DNA from: Haloplanus litoreus
GTDB taxonomy: Archaea > Halobacteriota > Halobacteria > Halobacteriales > Haloferacaceae
Strand: one strand, 5' to 3'
Assembly: GCF_042677945.1 (NCBI RefSeq)
Contig: NZ_JBHUDN010000003.1
DNA: 64,000 nucleotides
Part shown: in pieces, positions 24,616 through 33,828 of the stretch
How the letters are laid out: each line of letters opens with the position of its first letter
Position numbering within the stretch: the stretch's first letter is position 1
Made by a program: the position numbers and the translations under genes
The notes under the pieces: model-generated
What the model was told of the DNA's origin: nothing
Databases searched by the model: none
What the model saw: the letters and a program-made list of their open reading frames with translations, nothing else

Positions 24616-26909
24616 ATGGATCTCGACGGCGTCGTCGCCGCACTCCGGGCCGAAGCCGTCCGCGCGAACGAGCGTCGACTGTTGACTCTCGCCGGCGACC
24701 GGAACCGAGGCCTCGCTGCCGCGGCCGACGCCGTCGCCGCGTACGCCCACGGGTCCACGAGCGACCGAACGGGGGCCGAGAACCCCGACGTGACCGTCCT
24801 GACGACCCGCGATAACGTGGGCTGGGCCGAGCGGATCGTACCGAGGGACGCCAGTCGCCTCCTCGGCACCACTCGGGACGTCGTCGTCCTCGACGCCCAC
24901 GCGGGCTTCTCGGCGAACGTCCTCGGCCGCGTCGTCCGCGCCGTCGACGGCACNNNNNNNNNNNNNNNNNNNNNNNNNNNNGCGGACTCCTCGTCCTCGT
25001 GACGCCGCCCCTCGACGGCTGGCCGGACGAACGAACCGACGACGACGAGCGACTCGCCGTGCCGCCGTTCACCGTCGACGACGTGACCGGCCACTTCCGT
25101 CGCCGACTGGTCGAGACGCTCCGTTCCCACCCGGGCGTCGCCGTCGTCGACGTGGACGCGGAGACGGTCGAACGCGACGGTCTGACCGGCGCAGCTCGCG
25201 CGCGGCCGCGGGAAAACGTGACTGTCCCGGACGCGGCAGCCTTCCCGCGGACCGCCTACGAGACGTGTCTCACGGCCGATCAGGCCGACGCCCTCTCCGC
25301 ACTCGAACGACTCCGGGGTCGCGACGTCGCCGTCATCGTCGAAGCGGACCGAGGACGGGGGAAGTCCGCCGCCGCCGGCCTCGCAGCCGGGAGCCTCGCC
25401 GCGGACGGTCGGGACGTCCTCGTCACCGCGCCCGCCTACCGCAACGCGGCGGAGGTGTTCGAGCGAGCCCGGGTGCTGCTCGACGCCCTCGGCACCCTCG
25501 CGGACGCCGACGACGAGGCACACGTGCTGTCAGCGGCGGGCGGCGGAACCGTCCGTTTTCTCGCCCCCGAAACGGCCGTCGACCTGCCCGGAGATCCGGA
25601 CGCGGTGATCGTCGACGAGGCGGCCGCCCTGCCGGTGCGCCGTCTCGAAGCGCTCCTCGATGCCCCGGCGACGGCTTTCGTCACGACGGTCCACGGCTAC
25701 GAGGGAACCGGCCGCGGGTTCGACGTGCGTTTCCGGGAGCGCCTCGCGGAGAGCGACCGAACGGCGACCGACGTGCGCCTCGACGATCCGATTCGGTACG
25801 CCGCCGGTGACCCCGTCGAAGTGTGGGCCTTCCGTGCACTCCTACTCGACGCCCGCCCCGCCGTCGACCCGGTGGTCGAGGACGCGTCCCCCTCCGAGGC
25901 CACCTACCGGGCGCTCGACGCCGAGGCGTTGCGAGCCGACGAACACCTGCTCCGCGAGACGTTCGGACTCCTGGTCCTCGCACACTACCGGACGGAGCCC
26001 GACGACCTGGCGCGCCTGCTCGATGCCCCCAACCTGACCTGCCGGGCGCTCCGCGTCGACGGCCACGTCGTCGCCGTCGCGTTGCTGGCCCGGGAGGGCG
26101 GACTCCCCGAGTCGCTCCGGGAGGAGATGTACGAGGGCGGCCGGGTCCGGGGTAACATGCTCCCCGACGTGCTGACGAGCCAGTTGCGCGACGTCGAGGC
26201 GGGGGCGCCCGTCGGCTACCGCGTCCTGCGCATCGCCACCCACCACGCGCGCCGGTCGGAGGGGTTCGGCTCCCGCCTCCTCGCCGCGTGCCACGACGAA
26301 TTCGACGACGCCGTGGACTGGTTCGGCGTCGGCTACGGGGCGACACCGCCGCTCGTCCGGTTCTGGGCGCGCAACGGCTACCGGACGGTCCACTGTTCGA
26401 CGACCCGCAACGAGACCAGCGGCGAGTACTCCGCGATCATGCTCCGGCCGACGAGTCCGGCCGGCGAACGGCTCCACGACCGCCACGCCCGCCGGTTCTG
26501 TGCGCGGATGCGCGACGGCCTCTGTGATGCCCTCCGGGACCTCGACCCGGACGTGGCCCGCGAGATACTGCGGGCGACCGCCCACTCGCCGTCGCCGGCG
26601 CTCGCGGACCACGAGTGGCGAGTCGTCGCCGCCGCGGCCTTCGGCCCGGGACTGTACGACGCCGCACCCGGCGCCTTCAGGGACCTGGCGCTCACTCACC
26701 TCACGGATCGGAGGGTCGACCTCTCGGCGCGCGCCGAGCGGTTGCTGGTTCACAAACCACTCCAGGCCCACGCGTGGGAACGGGTCGCCGCCGACTTGGA
26801 CTACGTCTCGACGCGACAGTGTATGCGCGCGCTGGGGGCGGCGTACCGGCCGCTGGTCGACTGCTACGGCACGGACGCCGCGACCGAGGAACGACGCCGC
26901 TACGAGTGA
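24616..26909 (+). CDS. tmcA: tRNA(Met) cytidine acetyltransferase, interrupted by an N gap
   Basis: Makes N4-acetylcytidine in tRNA (and in some archaea widely in rRNA) with ATP and acetyl-CoA. Order: N-terminal DUF1726-like domain (MDLDGVVAALRAEAVRANER), RecD-like helicase with Walker A EADRGRGKSAAAGLAAG (near 25345-25375) and Walker B DAVIVDEAAALP (near 25600-25635), GNAT domain with YRVLRIATHHARRSEGFGSR (near 26220-26275), then a tRNA-binding tail. The gap at 24954-24981 falls between AVDGT and GLLVLVTPPLDGWPD. As written, the two sides are in different frames because the N count is not the real length, so this is one intact gene rather than two. Convergent with the GNAT gene. Confidence 0.92.
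24954..24981. other. Assembly gap (28 N) inside tmcA
   Basis: A run of 28 N. The flanking protein sequence reads naturally from VLGRVVRAVDGT to GLLVLVTPPLDGW, two parts that lie very close together in TmcA proteins, so the missing sequence may be only a few codons. The written gap length breaks the frame by one base and should not be read as a mutation. Confidence 0.97.
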
Positions 26910-26910
26910 G

Positions 26911-27651
26911 TTACGGGCAGTCGAGAAACGTCGCCATCATCACCTCGTCGACGTACTCGTCCTCGATCCGGTAGTGGTCCTCGCGTACCGCCTCCGTCTC
27001 CCAGCCGTGAGCTTCGAGGAAGTCGATGGCGGCCTCGTTGGTGGCGGGGACGCTGTTGTACAGTTTCTCGAAGTCGTGATCGCACGCCCAGCGGACGCCC
27101 CGGTCGAGAAGGGCAGCCCCGATACCGTGGCCGCGGTACGTCGGCAGGAGGCCGACGGTCAACACCGCGGTGTGGGCGAGTTTCTCCATCTCGGGCAGAT
27201 CGAGGTGGACCCAGCCGACCACCTCGTCGTCGACACAGGCGACGAACACCATCCGCGAGCGGACCTCGTTGTGTCGGAGGATCACCTCCTCGTGGTCCAG
27301 CAGATCGGCCACCGTCTCCGCCTCGATGTAGGTCCCCTCCTCCGCCACCCCGCGGATGACGCCGATCAACCCGGAGAGATCCCGTTGCTGGGCCGCCCGG
27401 ATGGTGAACGTCACGTCGGCGGCGGCGTGTTCTTCCACGTCTTCCTCCTGATAGGCCACCCTGAGCTTGTTGCCGTCGCGTCGGATGTATCCGTCGCGCC
27501 GGAGGATGGTGACGTGGTGACCGAACGCCTCCGGATCGAGGTTCAGCGCCCGACGGGCCTGATCCGCTCGCACCTCCCCGTGGGCCTCGACGTAGTCGTA
27601 GATGTCCCGGCGGTCCTCGTGATCGAAGTTCAGTTGCTCGGTCAGTTCCAT
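26911..27651 (-). CDS. HTH-GNAT fusion protein (N-acetyltransferase)
   Basis: 246 residues from MELTEQLNFDHEDRRDIYDY. The first 75 residues form a winged-helix-like region (VRADQARRALNLDPEAFGHH, then ILRRDGYIRRDGNKLRVAYQ). The rest is a GNAT domain (FTIRAAQQRDLSGLIGVIRG, ACVDDEVVGWVHLDLPEMEK) with the acetyl-CoA loop VGLLPTYRGHGIGAALLDRG and the C-terminal SVPATNEAAIDFLEAHGWET. Substrate unknown; protein or small-molecule acetylation with regulatory DNA binding is plausible. I chose ATG 27651; an in-frame ATG 14 codons upstream is less likely. Convergent with tmcA, one base apart. Confidence 0.85.
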   Translation of the reverse strand: MELTEQLNFDHEDRRDIYDYVEAHGEVRADQARRALNLDPEAFGHHVTILRRDGYIRRDGNKLRVAYQEEDVEEHAAADVTFTIRAAQQRDLSGLIGVIRGVAEEGTYIEAETVADLLDHEEVILRHNEVRSRMVFVACVDDEVVGWVHLDLPEMEKLAHTAVLTVGLLPTYRGHGIGAALLDRGVRWACDHDFEKLYNSVPATNEAAIDFLEAHGWETEAVREDHYRIEDEYVDEVMMATFLDCP

Positions 27652-27727
27652 GCTGACGTGTAACACAGTGTCATACTTAATCGTTCGTGACACTTCGGCG
27701 GCAGCTCACCGGACGAGTGTCAGTCGC

Positions 27728-28057
27728 TCAGACGCGGTTCTCGCGACTCGGGTCCACGTCGATGGCGTCGACGGGGCAGACGTCGACACAGAGCATGCAG
27801 TCGATGCACTGGTCCTCGTAGGTGGGGTGGGCCTTGATTTCGCTCTCGGGGTGTCCCGGCGTGTCTACCCACTCGAAGACGTCGACGGGACAGTCCTCGA
27901 GGCAGGCGCCGTCGGCGAGGCAGATGTCGAAGTCGACGGCGACGTGGGTGCCGTGGATGCCGAGTTTCTCCGGGGGTTCGACCGGTCCCCAGACGGCGAC
28001 GCCGTCCTCCTCGTCCACCTGTTCACGGGTTCGTTCGAAGTTCGGATCGATGGCCAT
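27728..28057 (-). CDS. Zinc/seven-iron-type ferredoxin
   Basis: 109 residues with two Fe-S motifs: CLADGACLEDCPVDVFEW and CIDCMLCVDVCPVDAIDV. The first lacks the usual second Cys spacing, as in Zfx-type or 3Fe-4S plus 4Fe-4S ferredoxins. The N-terminal extension (MAIDPNFERTREQVDEEDGV) is typical of archaeal members. It lies 46 bases downstream of the aldehyde ferredoxin oxidoreductase gene on the same strand and is probably its electron acceptor. Confidence 0.92.
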   Translation of the reverse strand: MAIDPNFERTREQVDEEDGVAVWGPVEPPEKLGIHGTHVAVDFDICLADGACLEDCPVDVFEWVDTPGHPESEIKAHPTYEDQCIDCMLCVDVCPVDAIDVDPSRENRV

Positions 28058-28103
28058 ACCCGGGGTTCGGCGCCCGGGACGGATAAACCTACGACCGAAC
28101 GCG

Positions 28104-29783
28104 CTACTCCGCGCTCGCGGCCGTCCCGACGGATTCCTCGGGGACGACACCTTCGTCGCTCCACCCGCGGGCGTCGTAGTAGGTGTCGAGGGCAGCCTCG
28201 AAGTTCGGCAGGTCGTAGGGCAAGTCGTCGTCCGACCGGTCGAACCCGCGGCGGTTGTTGAAGTGGCGTTCGAGTTCGACGACGCGTCCTCCCACTGCCA
28301 ACAGGTCGTCGAAGTCGGCGTCGAACAGCATCTCGAAGCGTTCCTCGGTCATCGTGCCGCGGGAGAATCGGCAGACGACACCGCAGTCCTCCAGTGCCCG
28401 TTTGTTCTCCAGTTCGACGAGTTTCTCCGCCTTGGCCGCCGGGAGGCCCGACGGTTCGAACGCCTCCGAGGCGTCGACGAGGGGGTACTCGTAGGCGTAG
28501 AAGGTGGAGTACATGTGGTCGGCACCGCGGTTCGCGGTGGCGAAGCCGAGTCCCTGTCCGTTGAGCGTGCGCCCGTCGTGGGCGGAGAAGGTCATTCCCT
28601 TGACCGTCCAGTCCTCGACGCCGAGTTCGTCGTGGAAGCGGTGGATACCTTCGGCGAGGACGTCGCCGTCGTCCTCGCGGTGGGCAATCGTCCGCACCGT
28701 CTCGTGGATCAACTCGGAATCGCCGAAGGCGTCCTCGGCTTCGAGGTACGCGGCCACCGCGTTGCCACAGGAGATGGTGTCCATCCCCAGGCGGTCACAG
28801 AGGTCGTTCGACTGCATGATCGAGACGATGTCGTTCACCTCGCAGTTGCCCCCGAAGGACATGATCGTCTCGAACTCCGGACCCTCCGTCTCGACGCCCG
28901 ACGCCTCGTCTCGCGTCGGGAGTTTGCAGGCGAACGCACACTGCGAACAGGTACCGTTCTTGTACTTTTTCTCTTCCACCCGGTCGCCGTTGATCTTCTC
29001 GAACTCCTCGTAGCGGACGTCCGCGAAGTAGCGGGTCGGGAAGGAGCCGATTTCGTTGGCGAGGTCCGTGACACTGCTCGTCCCCTGCCGTTTCATGATG
29101 TGGTCGCTGGTGGCCGCCTCGCGGTGGATAGCGGCCGCCTCGGTGTCGATGTCCACGTCCGGAACGGCGTCGCCGTCGAAGGTGAGCGCCTTCACGTTCT
29201 TCGATCCGAGGACGGCCCCGAGGCCCCCGCGACCGAAGGCCCGCGTCTCGCTGGTCATGATGCAGGCAAAGCGAACCCCGTTTTCCCCGGCGGGACCGAT
29301 GCAGGCGACGTGTTCCGCGCCCAGGTCGTGTTCCGACTCGACGTAGTCGGTGACTGCGGGAACCTCCACGCCCGCCAAGTCGGGGACTTCCTCGAAGGTG
29401 GCCCCGTCCTCGCGCACGTGGACGATCAGCGGCACGTCGCTCGTGCCGACGAGTTCGACGACGGCGTGGCCCGTACCGAGCAGGTTTCGGGAGACGAACC
29501 CGCCGGCGTTGGTCGAGAGCAGGCCGTCGGTTAGCGGCGAGACGGCCGTCGCGGAGGCGCGACCGGTGAAACTCATCGACGATGCCTGCATCGGGCCGGT
29601 CGTGAAGTAGAGGCGGTTGTCCGGTCCCAGTGGATCGACGTCGAACGGGATGCGGTCGTGGGCGAGGCGGGTGGCGACTCCCCGGCCACCGATGTACGCG
29701 TCGAGAACGTCGTCCACGTCCGCCGTCTCGGCCTGCCGCGACCCCACGTCGACCGTGAGGAGCGGTCCCTCGATAGTGAGCAT
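28104..29783 (-). CDS. aor: Aldehyde ferredoxin oxidoreductase
   Basis: 559 residues, tungsto- or molybdopterin enzyme oxidising aldehydes to carboxylates with ferredoxin as acceptor. N-terminal TVDVGSRQAETADVDDVLDA and YIGGRGVATRLAHDRIPFDV; the pterin-binding ACIGPAGENGVRFACIMTSE and AFGRGGLGAVLGSKNVKALT; 4Fe-4S ligands NGTCSQCAFACKLPTRDEAS, later GMDTISCGNAVAAYLEAED and LEDCGVVCRFSRG. The family is about 600 residues, so it is complete. It forms an operon with the ferredoxin at 27728. Aldehydes from the amine oxidase at 15771 could be a substrate, but no link is shown. Confidence 0.95.
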   Translation of the reverse strand: MLTIEGPLLTVDVGSRQAETADVDDVLDAYIGGRGVATRLAHDRIPFDVDPLGPDNRLYFTTGPMQASSMSFTGRASATAVSPLTDGLLSTNAGGFVSRNLLGTGHAVVELVGTSDVPLIVHVREDGATFEEVPDLAGVEVPAVTDYVESEHDLGAEHVACIGPAGENGVRFACIMTSETRAFGRGGLGAVLGSKNVKALTFDGDAVPDVDIDTEAAAIHREAATSDHIMKRQGTSSVTDLANEIGSFPTRYFADVRYEEFEKINGDRVEEKKYKNGTCSQCAFACKLPTRDEASGVETEGPEFETIMSFGGNCEVNDIVSIMQSNDLCDRLGMDTISCGNAVAAYLEAEDAFGDSELIHETVRTIAHREDDGDVLAEGIHRFHDELGVEDWTVKGMTFSAHDGRTLNGQGLGFATANRGADHMYSTFYAYEYPLVDASEAFEPSGLPAAKAEKLVELENKRALEDCGVVCRFSRGTMTEERFEMLFDADFDDLLAVGGRVVELERHFNNRRGFDRSDDDLPYDLPNFEAALDTYYDARGWSDEGVVPEESVGTAASAE

Positions 29784-29834
29784 GGTGGTTTCGGGACCGC
29801 GGAGCTATTAAACGGTATCCCCCGCGAGCGGCCG

Positions 29835-30074
29835 TCAGTCGAACACCACTCCGATGGACGCGTCGATGGCGTCGACGGCCTCGTCGATGTCGGCATCCGT
29901 CACCGGGAGCGGCGGGGCGACGATGATCTGGATGCGCGGCCGGCCACCACCGACGAGGACGCCGCGATCCTCCGCCTCACCGATGACGTCGTCGACGGGG
30001 TCGTCTCCCGACGCCACCCACGGGTGGTGGAACGGGTCGCCGGTCTCGGGGTCGGTGACCTCGATGGCCCACAG
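29835..30074 (-). pseudogene. C-terminal remnant of a class III (omega) aminotransferase
   Basis: About 79 codons run from LWAIEVTDPETGDPFHHPWV through GVLVGGGRPRIQIIVAPPLP to AVDAIDASIGVVFD and a stop. This is the last fifth of a PLP-dependent class III aminotransferase (family about 430-450 residues). No upstream part exists: immediately 5' is the tail of gltX in a different frame, with the junction within the gltX stop. There is no PLP-lysine region and no start codon fitting the fold. It is therefore a deletion remnant, perhaps of a gene that once lay between aor and gltX. Confidence 0.8.
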
Positions 30075-30076
30075 TG

Positions 30077-31792
30077 TTACTCGTGCGTGTAGTACGCGAC
30101 CGTCTCGCCGTCGGTCTCGCCGTCGATGCGGGCGAAGCCGACGCGCTCGAACTGCACCACGTCGTCGACGGCCGCGTCCGAGATCTCGGGTTCCGCGACG
30201 CCGGTCACGTCGCCGTCCATCGTCCGCAGTCGCAGGGGGACGCCCCCCTCGGCGGGCACCCAGTGGATCACCGGAACGCCCTCCTCGCGGACGGCGGTGA
30301 TGTCGTCGCCGGCGTACTCGAAGCGGCCGTCGACGTGGCGGACACAGCCGAAGCCCTTCAGCCAGACGCGTTCGCCCTCGGCGGGCACGTCGGCCGGTTC
30401 GATCCGCACGGCACCCGGAACCGGCACGTCGCGGCGGCCGCGCTCCTCGTGTTCGGGGTGGACTGGCGGGTGGCCGGCGTCCGGACCGCCCTCGACCGGA
30501 ACCGCCTCACCCGACCGCACGAAGAAGTAGCGGTTCGCGTCGTCGTCGATCAGGTCGCGGTTGTTCGCGTAGATGGCGCTCATCGACAGTTCGACGTTGC
30601 TCGTCGAGGTACCGAGTTCGATCATCGCGTCGACGATGGCCTCGCCGCGGATCCCCCGGCGCTGTAGGCTGGCGAGGGTCGGTGCGCGCGGGTCGTCCCA
30701 CCCGTCGAGTTCGCCGGCGTCGATCAGTTCCTTGATCGTCGAGGTAGAGAGGGTCACGTCGTACGCGTCGACTTGGACGTGACCCCAGTGGATCACCTCG
30801 GGGTACTCCCAGTCGAAGTAGTCGTAGACGAACCGCTGACGCTTGGCGGAGTCCTGCAGGTCGATGCCACGGATGATGTGTGTGACACCCGTGAGGTGGT
30901 CGTCGACGCCCGACTGGAAGTCGAGCATGGGCCAACAGCGGTAGTCCGCCGCCTCCGATCGCGGGTGCGGGCGGTCGATCATGCGGAAGGCCACCCAGTC
31001 GCGCAACGCCGGGTTCTTGTGGGTGATGTCGGTGCGGACCCGGAGGACCATCTCGCCCGCTGAGTACTCGCCGTCGACCATCGCCTCGAACTCCTCGCGA
31101 GTCGTCGCTGCGTCCTTCTCGCGGTGCGGACAGGCCTCGCCCGCGTTCTTCAGGTCCGAGAACTCCCCCTGCGGGCAGGAACAGGTGTAGGCACCGTCCC
31201 GGTCGATCAGCTTCCGGGCGTGGTCGTAGTACGTCTCCAGGCGGTCGCTGGCGCGAATCACCACGTCGGGGTCGAACCCGAGAAACTCGATAGCGTCGAG
31301 AATGGCGTCGTAGGCGTCGAGATCTGGGCGTTTGGTCTCGGGATCGGTGTCGTCGAACCGGCAGATGAACCGCCCGTCGTAGCGCTCCTTGTACGTCCCG
31401 ATGACGGCGGGCATCCGGGCGTGGCCGAGGTGCCACGGACCGTTCGGGTTCGGTGCCGCGCGCATCACGACGCCCACGTCGTCGTCGACGTTCGGCAAGT
31501 CCGGCAGGGGATGCTCGTCGCCCTCGTCCTCGGCCTCGATTTCGGCCAACTCCGCCGGTGCGAGTTCCTCGAGTTCCGCCCGGCGCTCCTCGGGGGAGAG
31601 GGCGTTCACGTCGGCGACGACGCCCCCGACGACGCCGGGAATCTCGTCGGCGTGCTCGCGGAAGTCGGGGTTCTCACCCATCAGCGGGCCCATGACCGCG
31701 CCCACGTCCGCGTCGCTTTCGTACTTCACCGCGTTGAGGAGTGCGTGCGTCCGCGCCGCTCGTTCGACGCGTTCGCGAAGTTCGGAGTCCAT
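30077..31792 (-). CDS. gltX: Glutamyl-tRNA synthetase (archaeal, non-discriminating type likely)
   Basis: 571 residues. The class I HIGH motif is in APNPNGPWHLGHARMPAVIG; the KMSKS equivalent is VTLSTSTIKELIDAGELDGW. A zinc-site-like CSCPQGEFSDLKNAGEACPH lies in the acceptor-binding region. The C-terminal beta-barrel anticodon domain begins about residue 425 (VPGAVRIEPADVPAEGERVW) and ends GETDGETVAYYTHE. Most archaea charge both tRNA-Glu and tRNA-Gln with this enzyme; that is family knowledge. ATG 31792 is at the usual N-terminus (MDSELRERVERAARTHALLN). Confidence 0.96.
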   Translation of the reverse strand: MDSELRERVERAARTHALLNAVKYESDADVGAVMGPLMGENPDFREHADEIPGVVGGVVADVNALSPEERRAELEELAPAELAEIEAEDEGDEHPLPDLPNVDDDVGVVMRAAPNPNGPWHLGHARMPAVIGTYKERYDGRFICRFDDTDPETKRPDLDAYDAILDAIEFLGFDPDVVIRASDRLETYYDHARKLIDRDGAYTCSCPQGEFSDLKNAGEACPHREKDAATTREEFEAMVDGEYSAGEMVLRVRTDITHKNPALRDWVAFRMIDRPHPRSEAADYRCWPMLDFQSGVDDHLTGVTHIIRGIDLQDSAKRQRFVYDYFDWEYPEVIHWGHVQVDAYDVTLSTSTIKELIDAGELDGWDDPRAPTLASLQRRGIRGEAIVDAMIELGTSTSNVELSMSAIYANNRDLIDDDANRYFFVRSGEAVPVEGGPDAGHPPVHPEHEERGRRDVPVPGAVRIEPADVPAEGERVWLKGFGCVRHVDGRFEYAGDDITAVREEGVPVIHWVPAEGGVPLRLRTMDGDVTGVAEPEISDAAVDDVVQFERVGFARIDGETDGETVAYYTHE

Positions 31793-31977
31793 TGACTCTC
31801 GATTCCGGCCGACGGGTAAAAACTGGCGTGGATCGGGGGCCGCGGGTAGGGGTACGTTTCGTGTTACCGTTTGTCATAGATAACGGTTTTGCCGACGGGA
31901 GGCGACCGGCCCACCGCGGTCGTCGGGCCGCGCGGACGTTCCACAAGCGGTTTGTCGGTCGACCGGGACGGGAGCGT

Positions 31978-32703
31978 ATGAAACTCGCACGCATCGCGGT
32001 CGATGGCGACGTCCACACCGGCGAGTACCGGGACGGCGTCGTCGAGACGGAGGCGGACACGTTCGTCGTCGGCGAGGACGGTACCCTCGCCGCCCCCTGT
32101 GATCCCTCGGCACTCTACTGCGTCGGTCGGAACTTCGCCGAGACGCTCGATCAGATGGAGTACGACGTGCCGGAGCAGCCGGCGTTCTTCATCAAGCCCC
32201 CGGCCGCTGTCGTCGCCCACGAGGAGCCGATCCCGTACCCCACCTTCTCCGACGAGGTGACGTACGCGGGAGAACTCTGTACCGTCGTCGACGAGCGGTG
32301 TCACGACATCGACGCGTCCGAGGTGCCGGACGTGATCCGTGGGTACACCATCATGAACGACGTGGACGCCCTCGATCAACCGGGGCGGACCGCACGCAAG
32401 GCCTTCGACGGGTCCGGGCCGCTGGGTCCGTGGATCGAGACGGAGCTCGACCCACACGGCATCGACATGCACACCGACGTGAGCGGGGAGCGACGGCAGG
32501 AGGCCAACACCGAACTCATGCTGTTCGACCCCTACGAAATCGTCTCCTTCCTCTCGGAGCGGTTCACGTTCCGCCCCGGCGACGTCATCGCGTTCGGCAG
32601 CCCCGCCAACCCGGGCACCATCGACCCCGGCGACACCGTCGAGATCACCTACGAGGGCGTCGGCACCCTCCGCAACCACGTGGCGCCGCCCGAGGATGGG
32701 TAA
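31978..32703 (+). CDS. Fumarylacetoacetate hydrolase (FAH) family protein
   Basis: 241 residues. Metal ligands and core: ALYCVGRNFAETLDQMEYDV, FFIKPPAAVVAHEEPIPYPT, then VTYAGELCTVVDERCHDIDA (E-x-E variant; the second acidic ligand region reads AGELCTVV), RGYTIMNDVDALDQPGRTAR, AFDGSGPLGPWIETELDPHG and FRPGDVIAFGSPANPGTIDPGD. Members hydrolyse or decarboxylate acylpyruvates and oxaloacetate-like diketo acids; substrate not evident. Start ATG 31978 follows ggagcgt and precedes the fold's first strand. It is divergent from gltX with a 185-base gap. Confidence 0.88.
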   Translation: MKLARIAVDGDVHTGEYRDGVVETEADTFVVGEDGTLAAPCDPSALYCVGRNFAETLDQMEYDVPEQPAFFIKPPAAVVAHEEPIPYPTFSDEVTYAGELCTVVDERCHDIDASEVPDVIRGYTIMNDVDALDQPGRTARKAFDGSGPLGPWIETELDPHGIDMHTDVSGERRQEANTELMLFDPYEIVSFLSERFTFRPGDVIAFGSPANPGTIDPGDTVEITYEGVGTLRNHVAPPEDG

Positions 32704-32760
32704 CGACGGACCCCGGAGTCTGGCGGTCCCCGTTGTGACCGGCGTCCGGTCGGTCCCGGG

Positions 32761-33714
32761 TTAGCCCACCTGATTCACGAGGCCGCCGACCTCGCCACCC
32801 TCCATCCGCCGCAGGTTCTCCGCGAGGATGTCGGCGAGGCGGTCGTAGTACTGCGGCGTGTTGCCGGCGTTGTGCGGCGTGATCTGGACGTTGTCGAACG
32901 ACCAGAGCGGGTGGTCCGCGGGCAGCGGTTCGGGATCGGTCACGTCGAGGGTCGCTCCGCGGATATCCGTGTTCCGGAGCGCCGTCACCAGCGCCTCCGT
33001 ATCGACGACGGGGCCGCGGGCGACGTTCACCAGTAGGGCGTCCGCCCGCATCGACGCCAGCGCCTCGGCGTCGATCAGTCCTCGCGTCGTCTCGGTGAGC
33101 GGACAGGCGAGGATCACGTAGTCAGCGCGGGCGAGCGCCGAGTGGACGTCGTCGAAGCCGACCACCTCGTCGGTCGGCCCACCCTTCTCGGGCGTGTACC
33201 GGACGCCGACCGTCTCGACGCCGAAGGGGTGGAGCCGCTCGACGAGAGCAGAGCCGATGGCCCCCAGACCGACGACGGCGGCCGTGCTCCCGTGGAGTTC
33301 GCGGACGGGATAGGCTTCCCAGTGGGCGCGCTCCTGCTGCTCGCGGGCGCGCCCGAATCGGCGTTCGTGTGCGATCAACGCGCCGATCACGTACTCCGAG
33401 ATGTTGGGCCCGTGGACGCCGGACGCGTTGGTGACGGCGACACCAGCGTCTTCCAGCGCGCCCACGTCGACGTGTCCCGTCCCGGCGTAGGCGCAAGCGA
33501 ACAGGGCGAGGTTCTCGGCCGTCTCCAGCCACTCCGGCTCGAAGTCGATACCAGTCACCACTCGCGCTCGGCTGAGAAGGTCGCGCTCCTCGTCGGGCGT
33601 CGTCGCGACGGCCACCTCGTGGTCGGGGAGCCGGTCGCGGAGTTTCGCCCCGTAGGATTCGGGGGTCATGCCGTGTACTTTCTGCCGCAAGACGACGATA
33701 TCCGGATCGGTCAT
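32761..33714 (-). CDS. D-2-hydroxyacid dehydrogenase family protein
   Basis: 317 residues. Rossmann motif STAAVVGLGAIGSALVERLH, then DYVILACPLTETTRGLIDAE, the catalytic Arg in LLVNVARGPVVDTEALVTAL, Glu in ATLDVTDPEPLPADHPLWSF and His in NVQITPHNAGNTPQYYDRLA. All three catalytic residues of the family (Arg, Glu, His) are retained, although the usual DVF-EP reads DVTDPEP. NAD(P)-dependent reduction of a 2-ketoacid is expected. ATG 33714 (MTDPDIVVLRQKVHGM) is chosen; the upstream extension is antisense to the next gene's promoter. Confidence 0.9.
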   Translation of the reverse strand: MTDPDIVVLRQKVHGMTPESYGAKLRDRLPDHEVAVATTPDEERDLLSRARVVTGIDFEPEWLETAENLALFACAYAGTGHVDVGALEDAGVAVTNASGVHGPNISEYVIGALIAHERRFGRAREQQERAHWEAYPVRELHGSTAAVVGLGAIGSALVERLHPFGVETVGVRYTPEKGGPTDEVVGFDDVHSALARADYVILACPLTETTRGLIDAEALASMRADALLVNVARGPVVDTEALVTALRNTDIRGATLDVTDPEPLPADHPLWSFDNVQITPHNAGNTPQYYDRLADILAENLRRMEGGEVGGLVNQVG

Positions 33715-33828
33715 GGACGGGGTTGCACCCGCCTCCGTTATAGACCCTCTGGGAGTGGCGGCGGTATCCGGAGTCGATTCGGCGTCGCGTTCCGGGTCAT
33801 TAATACAGTCGCCTGTCGGAGGGGAGGT

